Assembly: GCA_012512325.1 (NCBI GenBank)
Contig: JAAZEL010000066.1
Coordinates: 1-35,204, forward strand
Source: Candidatus Fermentithermobacillaceae bacterium
GTDB taxonomy: Bacteria; Bacillota; Sulfobacillia; Fermentithermobacillales; Fermentithermobacillaceae
DNA: 35,204 nucleotides
Reading direction: 5' to 3'
The translations under genes were made by a program, and so were the position numbers. The notes under the pieces were generated by a model. The model was not told where the DNA came from and did no database searches. It saw only the letters and a program-made list of their open reading frames with translations. Below, piece by piece: positions 1-7,812 of the stretch. The first letter of the stretch is position 1. Each line of letters begins with the position of its first letter.

Positions 1-550
1 CCCTGGAAACATATGCCTGAACCCGCTCATGGGTCCAGCCAAGGTTCCAGATGCCGCCTATGCCTGCGTGGATCACTCCGTCAGACGCTAACACGACCCA
101 GCTGCTCTCGTCCAGCCTGAAGCGGGCTTCTTTTATCTTACGGCCGTATATGACCCTAGCTTCCCTGGGGACATGGATTATACCGCTGCCTTTCCCGATG
201 ATCGCCGGGGGGTTGTCGTATTCAGCCAAGTACGCTCTGCCGTCATCGAACACCTGGAGAATGGTGAAGGTAGAATAGGCGATTCCCCTCACTTCGCACA
301 CGGGCAGTGTGCCTGCAAGGGTTTCTATGACCTCGCTGAGATCGCATCCGTACTTAAGCATTCCCACGGTCATTTTCGCCGTCAGGGAAGACAGGATATT
401 AGCCTTTACTCCGCTGCCCAGCCCGTCTGAGAGCACTACCACAGTGGATGATCCGTAGGAGTCTACCTCAACGGTATCGCCGGGCAGCTCTTCGTCCTTC
501 TTGGGCAGCAGGGCTTTCCCAACGTCAATCTTCAGAGCCACTGTCTTCAC
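1..550 (-). CDS. SpoIIE-type (PP2C-like) serine phosphatase, partial at window edge
   Basis: About 183 N-terminal residues are visible before the gene runs off the left edge. The likely start is GTG at 550 (reading VKTVALKIDVGKALL); a second GTG lies at 541. The metal-binding motifs of the SpoIIE/PP2C family are visible: VVVLSDGLGSG near residues 34-44 and SSWVVLASDGV near residues 149-159. The gene overlaps the 3' end of the hydrogenase gene by about 26 bases, so the two are translationally coupled. Known biology: phosphatases of this family remove phosphate from Ser/Thr residues of partner-switch proteins, and genes of this type accompany some PAS-bearing [FeFe]-hydrogenases, including the hfs cluster of Thermoanaerobacterium. 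Inference: it is the output module of a redox- or H2-responsive switch. Its target is not visible, and the missing C-terminus may hold further domains. Confidence 0.8.
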   Translation of the reverse strand, partial: MKTVALKIDVGKALLPKKDEELPGDTVEVDSYGSSTVVVLSDGLGSGVKANILSSLTAKMTVGMLKYGCDLSEVIETLAGTLPVCEVRGIAYSTFTILQVFDDGRAYLAEYDNPPAIIGKGSGIIHVPREARVIYGRKIKEARFRLDESSWVVLASDGVIHAGIGGIWNLGWTHERVQAYVSR

Positions 551-2336
551 CCCGTCCCATTGCAGTGCTTGTTTCGCCCTTTAGGATCTTTACCAGCTGG
601 CTCAGGGTGCCTTTTGTCTCGGCGGTCGTTTCCCCGAGCAAGCCGGCCACCTTCTGTGCAGCCTCCATCTGTTTCAAGATCACTTGTTCGACTCTGCCGA
701 GGGTTTCGCTTCTCAGCTGGGACAGGCGTTCCCTGTCTTGGATTTCCTTGCTCTTATCTGTGAGTATGATTACTTTGACCTGTTGGGTAGGCTCGGAGAA
801 AATCGTAAGGTCAAACCACTTGCCGTCAAATTCCATAAGACCTCTGAATACGTCCTCGTCGTCTATCATCCGGTGCAACTGAGCTGACACTTCCGTGGGC
901 AAAATGTGTTCGATGCTCTCCCCGATCAAATTGTGGAGAGGCTGTTTGGCCAGGACCTGGGCGAGCCTGTTCACCTCAAGGATGCGGTCATCCCGGGACA
1001 CCACGAAAATGGCGCTGGGGATGGCCGACACAATCAGGTTGGCCATGGATTCGGCCCGTTGTCTCATGTAAGGGATACACATGACCGGATCGGCGAATCC
1101 CATGTAGCACGCTATTGCCTTGTCCCGACAGCTGTGGTAACCGCATGCACCGCAGTTGAGTTCGTCTTCAGGTGTATACTTGCCTGTCGCGGCAAGCATT
1201 TCCCTGATAGCTTCTTCAGGTACTTCGATGGGTTTCTGAGTCTTGTCACGGTATGTGCGCATGAGCTGGGATTCAGGCACGGCGTGATCTGCCGGTGCGC
1301 CTTTGGGCGTTGCGCTCTCAGGTTCGGCCTGCTTCCTGTCCCCTCTACGGTCGGGCCTCCTCGACTCCCAATACTCCAAGAGCTTTTGCCGCCTGGCGTA
1401 GATATTGAGTTCGCTGGCTGCTCCGGGGCCGCCTAGGCAACCCCCGCTGCATGACATGAGATCCACCAGGTCAACCGAGGCCTGTCCTGACGTAACGTAG
1501 GTAATCATCTCAATGCAGTGTTCTATTCCCGAGGCTGAAATCACTTTGGGCGAGGACACGCTGCCGGTAAACCCTGCAGCTCTCAGGATCCCGCCTTCAG
1601 TGGGGAACAGTCTTCCCAGATCAGGGTAAGGCGGGTCAAAATCAGAGGCTTCCAGGGAAGCTACATCAATGTCTTCTTCCTCAATCCATGACCAGAGTTC
1701 GAGGAAAGTGAGAGCCACGTCTACTGACAAGGCCGCATCGGGCCGGGTGCATTCCTCTTTCTTGGCTACGCACGGTCCTATGAACACAACTTTCAAGTCT
1801 GGGTCCAGGGATTTCAGGTACCTTGCATGGGCGACTGCGGGTGAAACCAAAGGAGTCAGGTAAGGGATAGCTTCAGGGTAGTGCCTTTCCACAAGGTTTA
1901 CCACGGCAGGGCAGGGGCTGGTGATCAAGGGCCTCTTGCCATCCTCCAGAAGTCTGCGCTGTGCCCTCGCTACCATCTCGGCCCCGTAAGCTGTCTCTGA
2001 AACCGTTGCAAACCCCAGTTTTCTTAGGATTGTGGGCAGCTTTAGGGGATCATCCAGTGGTAACAGAGCGGCGAAGGAGGGCGCTACCGTGGCTGCCACT
2101 TTGTAACCCCGGGACAGCATGGTCTTTACCGCTCTTACGCCTGATCTCGGCTGCTTTGCGTTTTGCGGGCACACCCTTATGCATTTGCCATCGAGGATAC
2201 ACCTGTCTTCAATGATCTCCACGTGCATTTCAGGGCTGTTGTCTTCTTTTACAACCTTGATCGCTTTGACCGGACATTCTCTGAGGCATCTGTAGCAATC
2301 TTTGCACTTAGCCGGGGTACGTTCGATGAATCCCAT
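525..2336 (-). CDS. PAS-domain [FeFe]-hydrogenase, probably sensory type
   Basis: A 603-residue iron hydrogenase-like protein. Two ferredoxin-type 4Fe-4S motifs lie at residues 11-21 (CKDCYRCLREC) and 46-56. The H-cluster domain follows, with L1 TSPCP (Cys142), L2 GPCVAKKEE (Cys189, Lys192) and L3 LMSCSGGC (Cys296, Cys300). A 4Fe-4S motif (Cys395, 398, 403, 410), a PAS domain (about 432-535) and a helical tail complete it. All four Cys ligands of the H-cluster are present, but the proton-relay Cys that precedes the L1 ligand in catalytic enzymes is Pro. Known biology: PAS-bearing enzymes of this architecture are classed as sensory or electron-relay [FeFe]-hydrogenases. ATG at 2336 is chosen because GGTGG lies about 6 bases upstream; an in-frame TTG at 2342 would overlap the previous gene. 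It sits between a 2Fe-2S ferredoxin and a SpoIIE phosphatase. Whether it evolves or only senses H2 is open. Confidence 0.9.
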   Translation of the reverse strand: MGFIERTPAKCKDCYRCLRECPVKAIKVVKEDNSPEMHVEIIEDRCILDGKCIRVCPQNAKQPRSGVRAVKTMLSRGYKVAATVAPSFAALLPLDDPLKLPTILRKLGFATVSETAYGAEMVARAQRRLLEDGKRPLITSPCPAVVNLVERHYPEAIPYLTPLVSPAVAHARYLKSLDPDLKVVFIGPCVAKKEECTRPDAALSVDVALTFLELWSWIEEEDIDVASLEASDFDPPYPDLGRLFPTEGGILRAAGFTGSVSSPKVISASGIEHCIEMITYVTSGQASVDLVDLMSCSGGCLGGPGAASELNIYARRQKLLEYWESRRPDRRGDRKQAEPESATPKGAPADHAVPESQLMRTYRDKTQKPIEVPEEAIREMLAATGKYTPEDELNCGACGYHSCRDKAIACYMGFADPVMCIPYMRQRAESMANLIVSAIPSAIFVVSRDDRILEVNRLAQVLAKQPLHNLIGESIEHILPTEVSAQLHRMIDDEDVFRGLMEFDGKWFDLTIFSEPTQQVKVIILTDKSKEIQDRERLSQLRSETLGRVEQVILKQMEAAQKVAGLLGETTAETKGTLSQLVKILKGETSTAMGRGEDSGSED

Positions 2337-2338
2337 GA

Positions 2339-2587
2339 TCAACCACCTATATATGGAAGAATGTGTTCTTCAAACAGCGCCGGGACATCTTCGGGGGTTA
2401 CACACGAAAACTGCCTGCCCTGGATCTTGATGGTAACGCCTGCAGTGCACTGCCCCATGCAGAAGCTGCCTTTGAGCACCGCTTTGCCGGGGCACTTGTC
2501 TTCTATGAGCTGCTGAAAAGCTTTGACTACCTCTTCGGAACCCCTCAGAAAGCAGGAACTGCCTACGCACACCTCAATTTCTACCAT
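2339..2587 (-). CDS. Thioredoxin-fold [2Fe-2S] ferredoxin (NuoE/HymA-like)
   Basis: An 82-residue protein, MVEIEVCVGSSC..., with four cysteines in the CxxxxC and CxxxC pattern (CVGSSC and CMGQC) that holds a 2Fe-2S cluster in the C-terminal domain of NuoE-type proteins. The start at 2587 is set by a strong GGAGGGG sequence five bases upstream; the frame is open further upstream, but the homologous protein begins here. Its stop lies two bases from the hydrogenase ATG, so the two are surely co-transcribed. Inference: it passes electrons to or from the hydrogenase. It is much shorter than full NuoE (about 160 residues) and lacks the N-terminal helical domain, as is usual for the small stand-alone ferredoxins beside hydrogenases. 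Confidence 0.85.
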   Translation of the reverse strand: MVEIEVCVGSSCFLRGSEEVVKAFQQLIEDKCPGKAVLKGSFCMGQCTAGVTIKIQGRQFSCVTPEDVPALFEEHILPYIGG

Positions 2588-2780
2588 GGGTACCCCTCCG
2601 GAGCTTGTTGGATAAGTTCGAATTGTCAGAACGATAATGGCCTCCGGTACTTGCACTGGAATCGCGATTGATTGATACCGCAGGTGCAGGTAACCGGCAG
2701 CTACTTCTCCGGTAATTACACCAGACTCCGAAAGCGAGACTCCGAGAGCCTGGTACGACTTGGCATCGATGGTTGCTTCG

Positions 2781-3018
2781 TTGCAAGATGTTTTGTTACA
2801 AGATGCTCTGTTACAAGGTGCTGCGTTTTACAATGCCTCGTTGCAAGGTGCTTTACTACAATATGCTTCGTTGCGATGTGCTTTGTTGTAAGATGATTGC
2901 TGCAACATGCTGCATTGTAAGATGCTCCGTTGTAAAATGCTTCGTTTGCAAGATCCTTCATCATAAAATGCTGCGTTGTAGATGCTTCGCCAAAAATGCT
3001 TCGTTACAAGATGCGGTG
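2781..3018. repeat. Degenerate 15-bp tandem array, 16 units
   Basis: Consensus on the plus strand is about TTGCAAGATGCTTCG. Units begin at 2781, 2796, 2811, 2826, 2841, 2856, 2871, 2886, 2901, 2915, 2930, 2945, 2961, 2976, 2991 and 3004. Twelve of these are exactly 15 bp; the unit at 2945 is 16 bp, that at 2901 is 14 bp and that at 2991 is 13 bp. No two neighbours are identical, yet most keep the ATGC core. The last unit supplies the stop codon of the XRE-cupin gene. The array fills most of the gap between that gene and the ferredoxin-hydrogenase operon. From 2588 to 2780 I see no gene, only an imperfect hairpin at about 2720-2754 (ACCAG/CTGGT arms). Minus-strand frames give pentapeptide-like strings but are broken by the off-length units. 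Confidence 0.9.
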
Positions 3019-3561
3019 AATGCACCATATAAGTTTGGTTTGAACCTGGTCCCTGTTGCTCAATGACTGGATGTTTTCATAGGTCACGTAACATGCTTCA
3101 TCGTGTCCTACCGTCATGCTACGCTTGTCCGTTGTGACGTTTGCAGTGCCCGCTATCACATAGATAAAATCGTCTTGGCCGTCGCACCTATCGGAGTAGA
3201 GCATGTCTGCGGAGAATACCGCTCCGGGTTCCAAGGTAACCATGTACATTTCCATCCGCCTGTCCCTGGGTCCAGGGAATGCGAACAGTTCCAAACGTAC
3301 GCCTTCCTGGCCTGTATACACGCTACGCCGTCCGTCTTTCTTTACGAGCAGCCATTCCAGGGGCGACTTGCCATCTATCAGGCTCGAAGGGTCCTCGCTG
3401 AGCGCCTTGGCTAAGCCCTTCAGGGTGGAATACGAAGGAGACACCTGGTTCCGCTCGATCTGAGATATGAGGCTGGGCGAAACTCCAACTTGTTTGGCCA
3501 GTTCTCTCATGCTTATACCTTGAGCCAGTCTGATTCTGCGAACCTTTTCCCCAATGGACAT
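3004..3561 (-). CDS. XRE-family regulator with C-terminal cupin domain
   Basis: A 185-residue protein. Residues about 5-60 form a Cro/CI-type helix-turn-helix (GEKVRRIRLAQGISMRELAKQ..., with VSPSLISQIERN as the recognition segment). The rest is a cupin-like beta-barrel of the kind that binds a small ligand in MmsR/PuuR/SinR-like regulators. ATG at 3561 is chosen because AGGAGG lies seven bases upstream; an in-frame ATG at 3579 lies before that ribosome site. The extreme C-terminus (CIHRIL then stop) is encoded by the last unit of the 15-bp array, so the original end of the protein may have been replaced. A promoter and an inverted repeat upstream suggest autoregulation. The hydrogenase operon downstream on the same strand is a plausible target, by position only. 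Confidence 0.85.
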   Translation of the reverse strand: MSIGEKVRRIRLAQGISMRELAKQVGVSPSLISQIERNQVSPSYSTLKGLAKALSEDPSSLIDGKSPLEWLLVKKDGRRSVYTGQEGVRLELFAFPGPRDRRMEMYMVTLEPGAVFSADMLYSDRCDGQDDFIYVIAGTANVTTDKRSMTVGHDEACYVTYENIQSLSNRDQVQTKLIWCIHRIL

Positions 3562-3600
3562 CGATAAGCCTCCTCTCATAGGATACTGGTAGTTAATAGA

Positions 3601-3654
3601 AAGTGAATGATCTCACTTACTTAACAGTGTACACCTAACCGGAGAATTTTGCAA
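3601..3654 (-). promoter_or_regulatory. Promoter and likely autoregulatory operator of the XRE-cupin gene
   Basis: Reading the minus strand, TTGCAA (3654-3649) and TACACT (3631-3626) are 17 bases apart and each matches the sigma-A consensus at four of six positions. Just downstream is an inverted repeat AAGTGA-N6-TCACTT (3601-3618) with perfect six-base arms, and GTGTACAC (3627-3634) overlaps the -10. Placement of a dyad over the start point is typical for autorepression by XRE regulators. No transcript data, so this is inference from sequence and position. Confidence 0.5.
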
Positions 3655-3676
3655 TCCAATTGGGGAAGGCTTACCA

Positions 3677-4798
3677 TCAAGTGTCGGAATCGAGGGGAAT
3701 GTCGTGTAAGGTTCCGGCTGCCATCCTGTGGGAATCAGGTAGGTAGTTACTCAAGAGGCAGTCTATCTTGATGTCGGGCCTGGAGTACAATTCTACGTCT
3801 ATTGGCTTGCTTGCGCCCGGGCCTCCCACAATCCGCACCAACGGACGGAGGTTGGAGCGGGGATCTTGAGCCGTCACCACTGCTATGTAGCCTCCCCACA
3901 AGGAGAGGAGTGTACCTGTGGGGTACAGAGCTACTTTGCTCAAGAGGGCATCTACTGCAGCACTGTCAAACAGCACACCTTTGTGTTGTACCATGTGGTT
4001 GTAGACGGTTTCAGGGAAAATGGCCTTCCTGTGGGGCCTGTCGGCGGTCATGGCGTCATATACATCCGCCACCGCCGTGATCTTGCCGATATCTGAGATC
4101 ATGTTCTCCGTTAGTCCTTTGGGGTATCCGGACCCGTCGAGCCTTTCGTGATGCTCCAGGGCTCCTCGAGCAATATACCCCCCTGTGTTGAAACATTCAG
4201 ACAAGAGCTTCCAGCCTTTCTCGCAATGGGTCCTCATGAGGCCGTGCTCTTCAGCTGTGAGAGGCCCTGCTTTGTTGAGCAGGTCCAAGGGGATGAGAAT
4301 CTTGCCGATGTCATGGAGCAAGGCCGCGGTTCCCAGCTCTCTGAGATCCTCTAGGCGCCATCCAAGGCAGTGGCCGATGGAGATGCTCAGAATACACACG
4401 TTGATGCTGTGGGTGTATGTATTGCCGTCATACGACTGGATTGACACGATGCCCGATGACATCCCCGAATTGGCCCATAGGTTGGCGATGATGGCATCAA
4501 CCGCTTCCAACACTCGCTTGAGATCCGGGGACCGTCCTGCCAGCAGCCTATTTGCAGCTTCCTCAAGTGCGGTTTCGGTCTGGACTCGTGTCTGGTAGCT
4601 GATAGGGTGGTCCGGCACTGAGTCCGGCATGAGGGATTTTTTCACAACTACTTTGGTGTATCCTCGGGCTCTGAGGGTTTTGATCAAGCTTCTGGTGAGG
4701 CGTGTTCCTGCACCAAGCATGAGCTTGCCGCCGTCTCCATGAATAGGCATGGCGAGGTAAGCACCTATAAGCCTGTCATGCAGATCAACGATTCTCAT
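3677..4798 (-). CDS. HD-GYP domain protein, putative cyclic-di-GMP phosphodiesterase
   Basis: A 373-residue cytoplasmic protein. The HD-GYP domain spans about residues 125-290, with the metal-binding HD pair in LLHDIGK (162-163), the HH of ALEHHERLDGSGYP (216-217) and the GYP signature (224-226), followed by ITAVADVYDAMTADRPHRK. The N-terminal ~120 residues match no domain I can name; no receiver domain or membrane segment is seen. A C-terminal ~80-residue beta-rich stretch follows. Known biology: HD-GYP proteins hydrolyse cyclic-di-GMP and some related dinucleotides. ATG at 4798 has GGGAGG about ten bases upstream. It is transcribed alone, separated from the upstream MFS gene by nearly 300 bases. 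Confidence 0.88.
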   Translation of the reverse strand: MRIVDLHDRLIGAYLAMPIHGDGGKLMLGAGTRLTRSLIKTLRARGYTKVVVKKSLMPDSVPDHPISYQTRVQTETALEEAANRLLAGRSPDLKRVLEAVDAIIANLWANSGMSSGIVSIQSYDGNTYTHSINVCILSISIGHCLGWRLEDLRELGTAALLHDIGKILIPLDLLNKAGPLTAEEHGLMRTHCEKGWKLLSECFNTGGYIARGALEHHERLDGSGYPKGLTENMISDIGKITAVADVYDAMTADRPHRKAIFPETVYNHMVQHKGVLFDSAAVDALLSKVALYPTGTLLSLWGGYIAVVTAQDPRSNLRPLVRIVGGPGASKPIDVELYSRPDIKIDCLLSNYLPDSHRMAAGTLHDIPLDSDT

Positions 4799-4884
4799 CT
4801 ATATGTACCCTCCCCGAGCAGCCAGGCGCTATTTCAAGTATCGTAAAATCCTAAGAAAGCATTAATTGCCAACCGATGCCTGAG

Positions 4885-5063
4885 GTTCAGGGGAGGGTAT
4901 GGCTGTGTGACGCAAGAGAATCCGGTGCTCGGAGCCCCATAGCCGGGGTTGCGTTCAGGAGAATCCTTGTCCGGACTTCACACGCGGAGAGGGCTTCTCC
5001 CCAGACTACGCAAAGCGGTTCAGGAGAATCATTATCGGGACCTCACGGGCAAGTCAGGAGAAA
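4885..5063. repeat. Short degenerate repeat cluster, about 66-bp period
   Basis: The gap between the HD-GYP and MFS genes (4799-5092) has no convincing gene. It holds GTTCAGGAGAATC motifs at 4953 and 5018 within a 29-base segment that matches at 25 positions. Shorter partial copies lie at 4885 (GTTCAGGGGAG) and 5053 (GTCAGGAGAA). Spacings are 68, 65 and 35 bases, so the period is about 66 with one half step. Too few copies to call a family, but the layout resembles the larger arrays in this window. Confidence 0.55.
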
Positions 5064-5092
5064 ATAGGCCTAGAGCACACCCTTTGACTTAA

Positions 5093-6492
5093 TCACCTGT
5101 GGAGGAGTCTAACCCTTTCGTCTTCGGGAGTGCGCACTTCAAGATACCTTACAGTCAGGAGGCCAAGGGCAGTCACAATCGCAAAGGCCATATATACCTG
5201 GAAGAATCCAGGCACCGGGGCTGAGATGTCTTCAGGAACGCCGGTAAACAACTTGTCCATTGCCAGCCCAACGAGCACCATGCTTGTAGAGGCCATTATG
5301 AGCCTGATCATGTTGAAGAGCCCTGTGGCGGAGCTGGCCATTTCCTTGGGAGATGAGTTGATGGCCGCATTGAGGGAGGGTGACCACACCAGTGCCGCGC
5401 CTATACCGTCCAGGAGCAACGCTAGGGTTATGGTCGTATTGGTTGACGATGGCGTGAGCAGCCCGAGGAACACCAACCCCGCGGTACGGAGTACCAGCCC
5501 GGCTGCGACAGGCACTCTTGAACCGTAACGGTCTTCCAGCATCCCTGCGATGGGAGATACCACAAGGCGTATGAGCGCCTGGGGCATAAGCATAAGGCCT
5601 ATCTTTACCGCGTCAAATCCTTTTACCGTTGACAGGTAAATGGGCATGATGAACTGCATTCCCTGAATGGCGATCAGGTGGGTGCTGCCGCAATACACTG
5701 CCGAGAGGAATGACAGGTTCGTAAACATCTTGAGTTCAACCACGGGCTCGCAGCAGTTCTGCTCGATCCTCTTGAACAAGGGCAAACACACCAAGGCGGT
5801 GGACAGCATTATCATTGCCCTGGGGGAGCCCCATCCGTCCTCGGATCCTGCTTGAAGGCCTGCGATTAGGGATACTATCATGGCTGCGAGCACGAAAGCT
5901 CCCAGGTAATCAAAATGGAAGGACGGGGGCTTGTGCCAATCAGACTCGATCAAGAGGAAGATGGCTATTCCAGACAGGACAGCAAAGGGCACGTTCATGA
6001 AGAAGATGTACTGCCATCCCAGGTATTGCACGATGAACCCGCCGACTGAAGGCCCTAACACAGAAGCCATCGACGTTGACATGCCCCAAATCCCCATCAC
6101 TTTGCCGCTGTGCTCAGGGGGAAACAGGTCAGTTCCGGTTACCAGTGCGTTGTGGCCGCGGCGCCGACTGCCTGAAGGGTCCTGAAAGTGACCAGAGAGG
6201 TGAAATCCCACGCGAAGCCGCCTAAGAGAGCACCCAATGCAAATACGGCGATCCCTGCTACAAGGCACTGTCTTCGTCCGAATTTGTCACCTATCTGCCC
6301 GAATACCGGAAGCAGTACAGCATAGGCGATCTGATAGCTGTTGAACACCCAAGACAGGTTCGAGTAGTTCACATCTAGGGTTTCCTGGAGGTGGGGTGAT
6401 GCCACCCTGATCATGTTGGTGTTTATCACTGTGAGGAATGAAGCAACCAGAATCGCGGAAAATGCTATGTATCTGGCTGTCTTACTCAACAT
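5093..6492 (-). pseudogene. DHA2-type MFS drug exporter, frameshifted
   Basis: The N-terminal part (6492 to 6139) reads as the first four membrane helices of an EmrB/QacA-type antiporter, with GQIGDKFGRRQC as the loop 2-3 motif and FRTLQAVGAAA as the antiporter entry motif. It then hits a stop after TTHW. The rest continues in another frame from about 6155 as HNALVTGTDLFPPEH... through WGMSTSMASVLGPSVGGFIVQYLGW to the end at 5093. The gene is 1400 bases long, one short of a whole number of codons, so a single lost base in the GC-rich stretch at about 6150-6162 explains it. Restored, the protein would be about 466 residues, with the 12-14 helices usual for the family. ATG at 6492 has AAGGAG seven bases upstream. 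Either a fresh pseudogene or an assembly error; everything else looks intact. Confidence 0.8.
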
Positions 6493-6520
6493 TTAGCGCT
6501 CCTTATCCTGTTTCGTTGTT

Positions 6521-6535
6521 CCTGATTCGGTCAGG
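6521..6535. promoter_or_regulatory. Possible operator upstream of the MFS gene
   Basis: CCTGA-TTCGG-TCAGG is an inverted repeat with five-base arms, about 30 bases ahead of the MFS start codon. Short dyads like this are common operators for TetR/MarR-type control of exporters, but no regulator gene is adjacent and the arms are short, so this is weak. Confidence 0.2.
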
Positions 6536-6731
6536 TTGTATTGCTGTTTTGTTGTGTTGAGCCCTCATTTCATCATTGTCTACCTACGGGTTTCATTAGT
6601 CAAGCCGACTTGAGCACGTCCTAAAGCGGGATCCGGTATTAGGTCGGCCTTGCTCCTTTCCACAGGTGTTCTGGACAATCAGCCAGTCTTTCGCAACCAC
6701 TCTGCTGGAGTTGATGCACTTGGAGAGTGGA

Positions 6732-7150
6732 GTGGTGCACTCCGTGCACCATGGTTTTCGATTTTGGATTTGAATGGTGCACCAGATGTACCAAGCTTGC
6801 TGATCTCGGTTCACGATGGCGCACCACGTGTACCGTTCTTCGAGCTTGCGAGTGTCTCTGGGGCTAAAATGGCCTACCGGATGTACCAAGCTTGCGGATT
6901 GAGTATCAGAATGGTTCGCCACGTGAGCCATTGCGTCGGGTTTTCAGATGCTTCTGCGGCTGAAATGGTTCACCGGATGCACCAATCTTGACGATCTAGG
7001 CACAAAATGGTTCACGCATGTACCATTCTCGTGGGTCTACGGGTATCCGTGGGGGCCAAATGGCCCACGCGATGTACCAGTCTTGCGGATTGGGAATTAG
7101 AACGATCCTCCACGTGCACCACTCCCGGATTTTGAGGCGCCGTGATAGCC
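6732..7150. repeat. Non-coding tandem array, alternating 42- and 53-bp half-units
   Basis: Full units of 95, 96 and 95 bases begin at 6774, 6869 and 6965, with a partial unit before and a degenerate one from 7060. Each has two half-units that begin with ATGG-N2-CACC-like sequence followed by GTACCA-like sequence. The first half-unit is about 42 bases (ATGGTGCACCAGATGTACCA at 6774) and the second about 53 (ATGGCGCACCACGTGTACC at 6816). The cores contain GGTGCACC and CACGTG palindromes. Copies are about 60-75% alike by eye. 95 is not a multiple of three and every long frame here changes register from unit to unit, so the array is not coding. Together with flanks it fills the 820 bases between the MFS and nitroreductase genes; 7151-7314 shows nothing else I can support. 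Confidence 0.85.
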
Positions 7151-7314
7151 AACAAGTTCAACTCTCCTTTGATAATCAAGTCGCAAGGATTTTTGCGGTA
7201 GCTCAAAGAAGGTTACTGCCCAAGGCAGTTGATGGGAGAAACCAGCTCCCGTCGTCCACAAAGAACTCTGGGAGTTTCGCAAGATAGGAATACCACCAGA
7301 AAGGAAGTGATACC

Positions 7315-7812
7315 GTGGAGGTTATGGAAGCCATCCGGACCAGGCGGTCCATAAGGGGTTACAAGAGCGACCCAATACCTGAAGAAGCCCTTGCCGCCGT
7401 GTTGGAGGCGGCCAGGATCGCTCCGTCTGCGGGAAACCGCCAGGAGTACAAGTTCATGCTGGTGAAAGACGAGTCCCTTAGGAAGGCGCTGGTGCCTATT
7501 TGCCGAAACCAGGCATTCGTAGGACAAGCACCTCTGGTGATCGTTGGGTGTGCAACAAATCCCAGTCGGCGGTATTCCTTTGTTGACGTAGCCATAGCCA
7601 TGGATCACATGACCCTGGTTGCCCAGGCCCATGGATTGGGTACTTGCTGGATTGGGGCTTTTGATGAAGACAAGGTCAAAGAACTGCTGGGCATCCCCGA
7701 AGACGTGAGCGTGGTGTGCCTGTTGCCCATAGGTGTTCCTGCCAAGCCCGGGGTTATGAGAAGCCGGAAATCCCATGATGAACTATATGTAGACGACAGA
7801 TGGCAGGACTAG
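7315..7812 (+). CDS. Nitroreductase-family flavoprotein
   Basis: A 165-residue protein of the FMN-dependent nitroreductase fold, close to the family's short form. It opens MEVMEAIRTRRSIRGYKSDPIPEE, the usual RRSIR FMN-phosphate contact, and has PSAGNRQEYKF at residues 37-47, the second FMN-binding segment. GLGTCWIGAFDEDKVKELLGIPEDV near 105-130 is the typical late motif. The start is GTG at 7315 with AAGGAAG about seven bases upstream; ATG at 7324 is the alternative. Such enzymes reduce nitro or quinone compounds, or remove halogens, with NAD(P)H; the substrate cannot be told. It stands alone between the 42/53-bp array and the ABC-F gene. Confidence 0.88.
   Translation: MEVMEAIRTRRSIRGYKSDPIPEEALAAVLEAARIAPSAGNRQEYKFMLVKDESLRKALVPICRNQAFVGQAPLVIVGCATNPSRRYSFVDVAIAMDHMTLVAQAHGLGTCWIGAFDEDKVKELLGIPEDVSVVCLLPIGVPAKPGVMRSRKSHDELYVDDRWQD

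Noticed and set aside
2781-3018. CRISPR array
   Set aside because: Units are contiguous with no spacers and vary from copy to copy; a CRISPR has identical repeats of 23-40 bases separated by unique spacers, and no cas gene is present.
2716-3028. Pentapeptide-repeat protein on the minus strand
   Set aside because: Frames show strings such as KHIAT/KHLAT or NEAxY with a five-residue period, but these reflect the 15-bp DNA unit, shift frame at off-length units, lack the A(D/N)LxX core and have no ribosome site.
6596-7206. Small proteins in the 42/53-bp array (both strands)
   Set aside because: Open frames of 60-113 codons exist, but the 95-base period moves the frame each unit, and no start has a ribosome site; they are by-products of the repeats.
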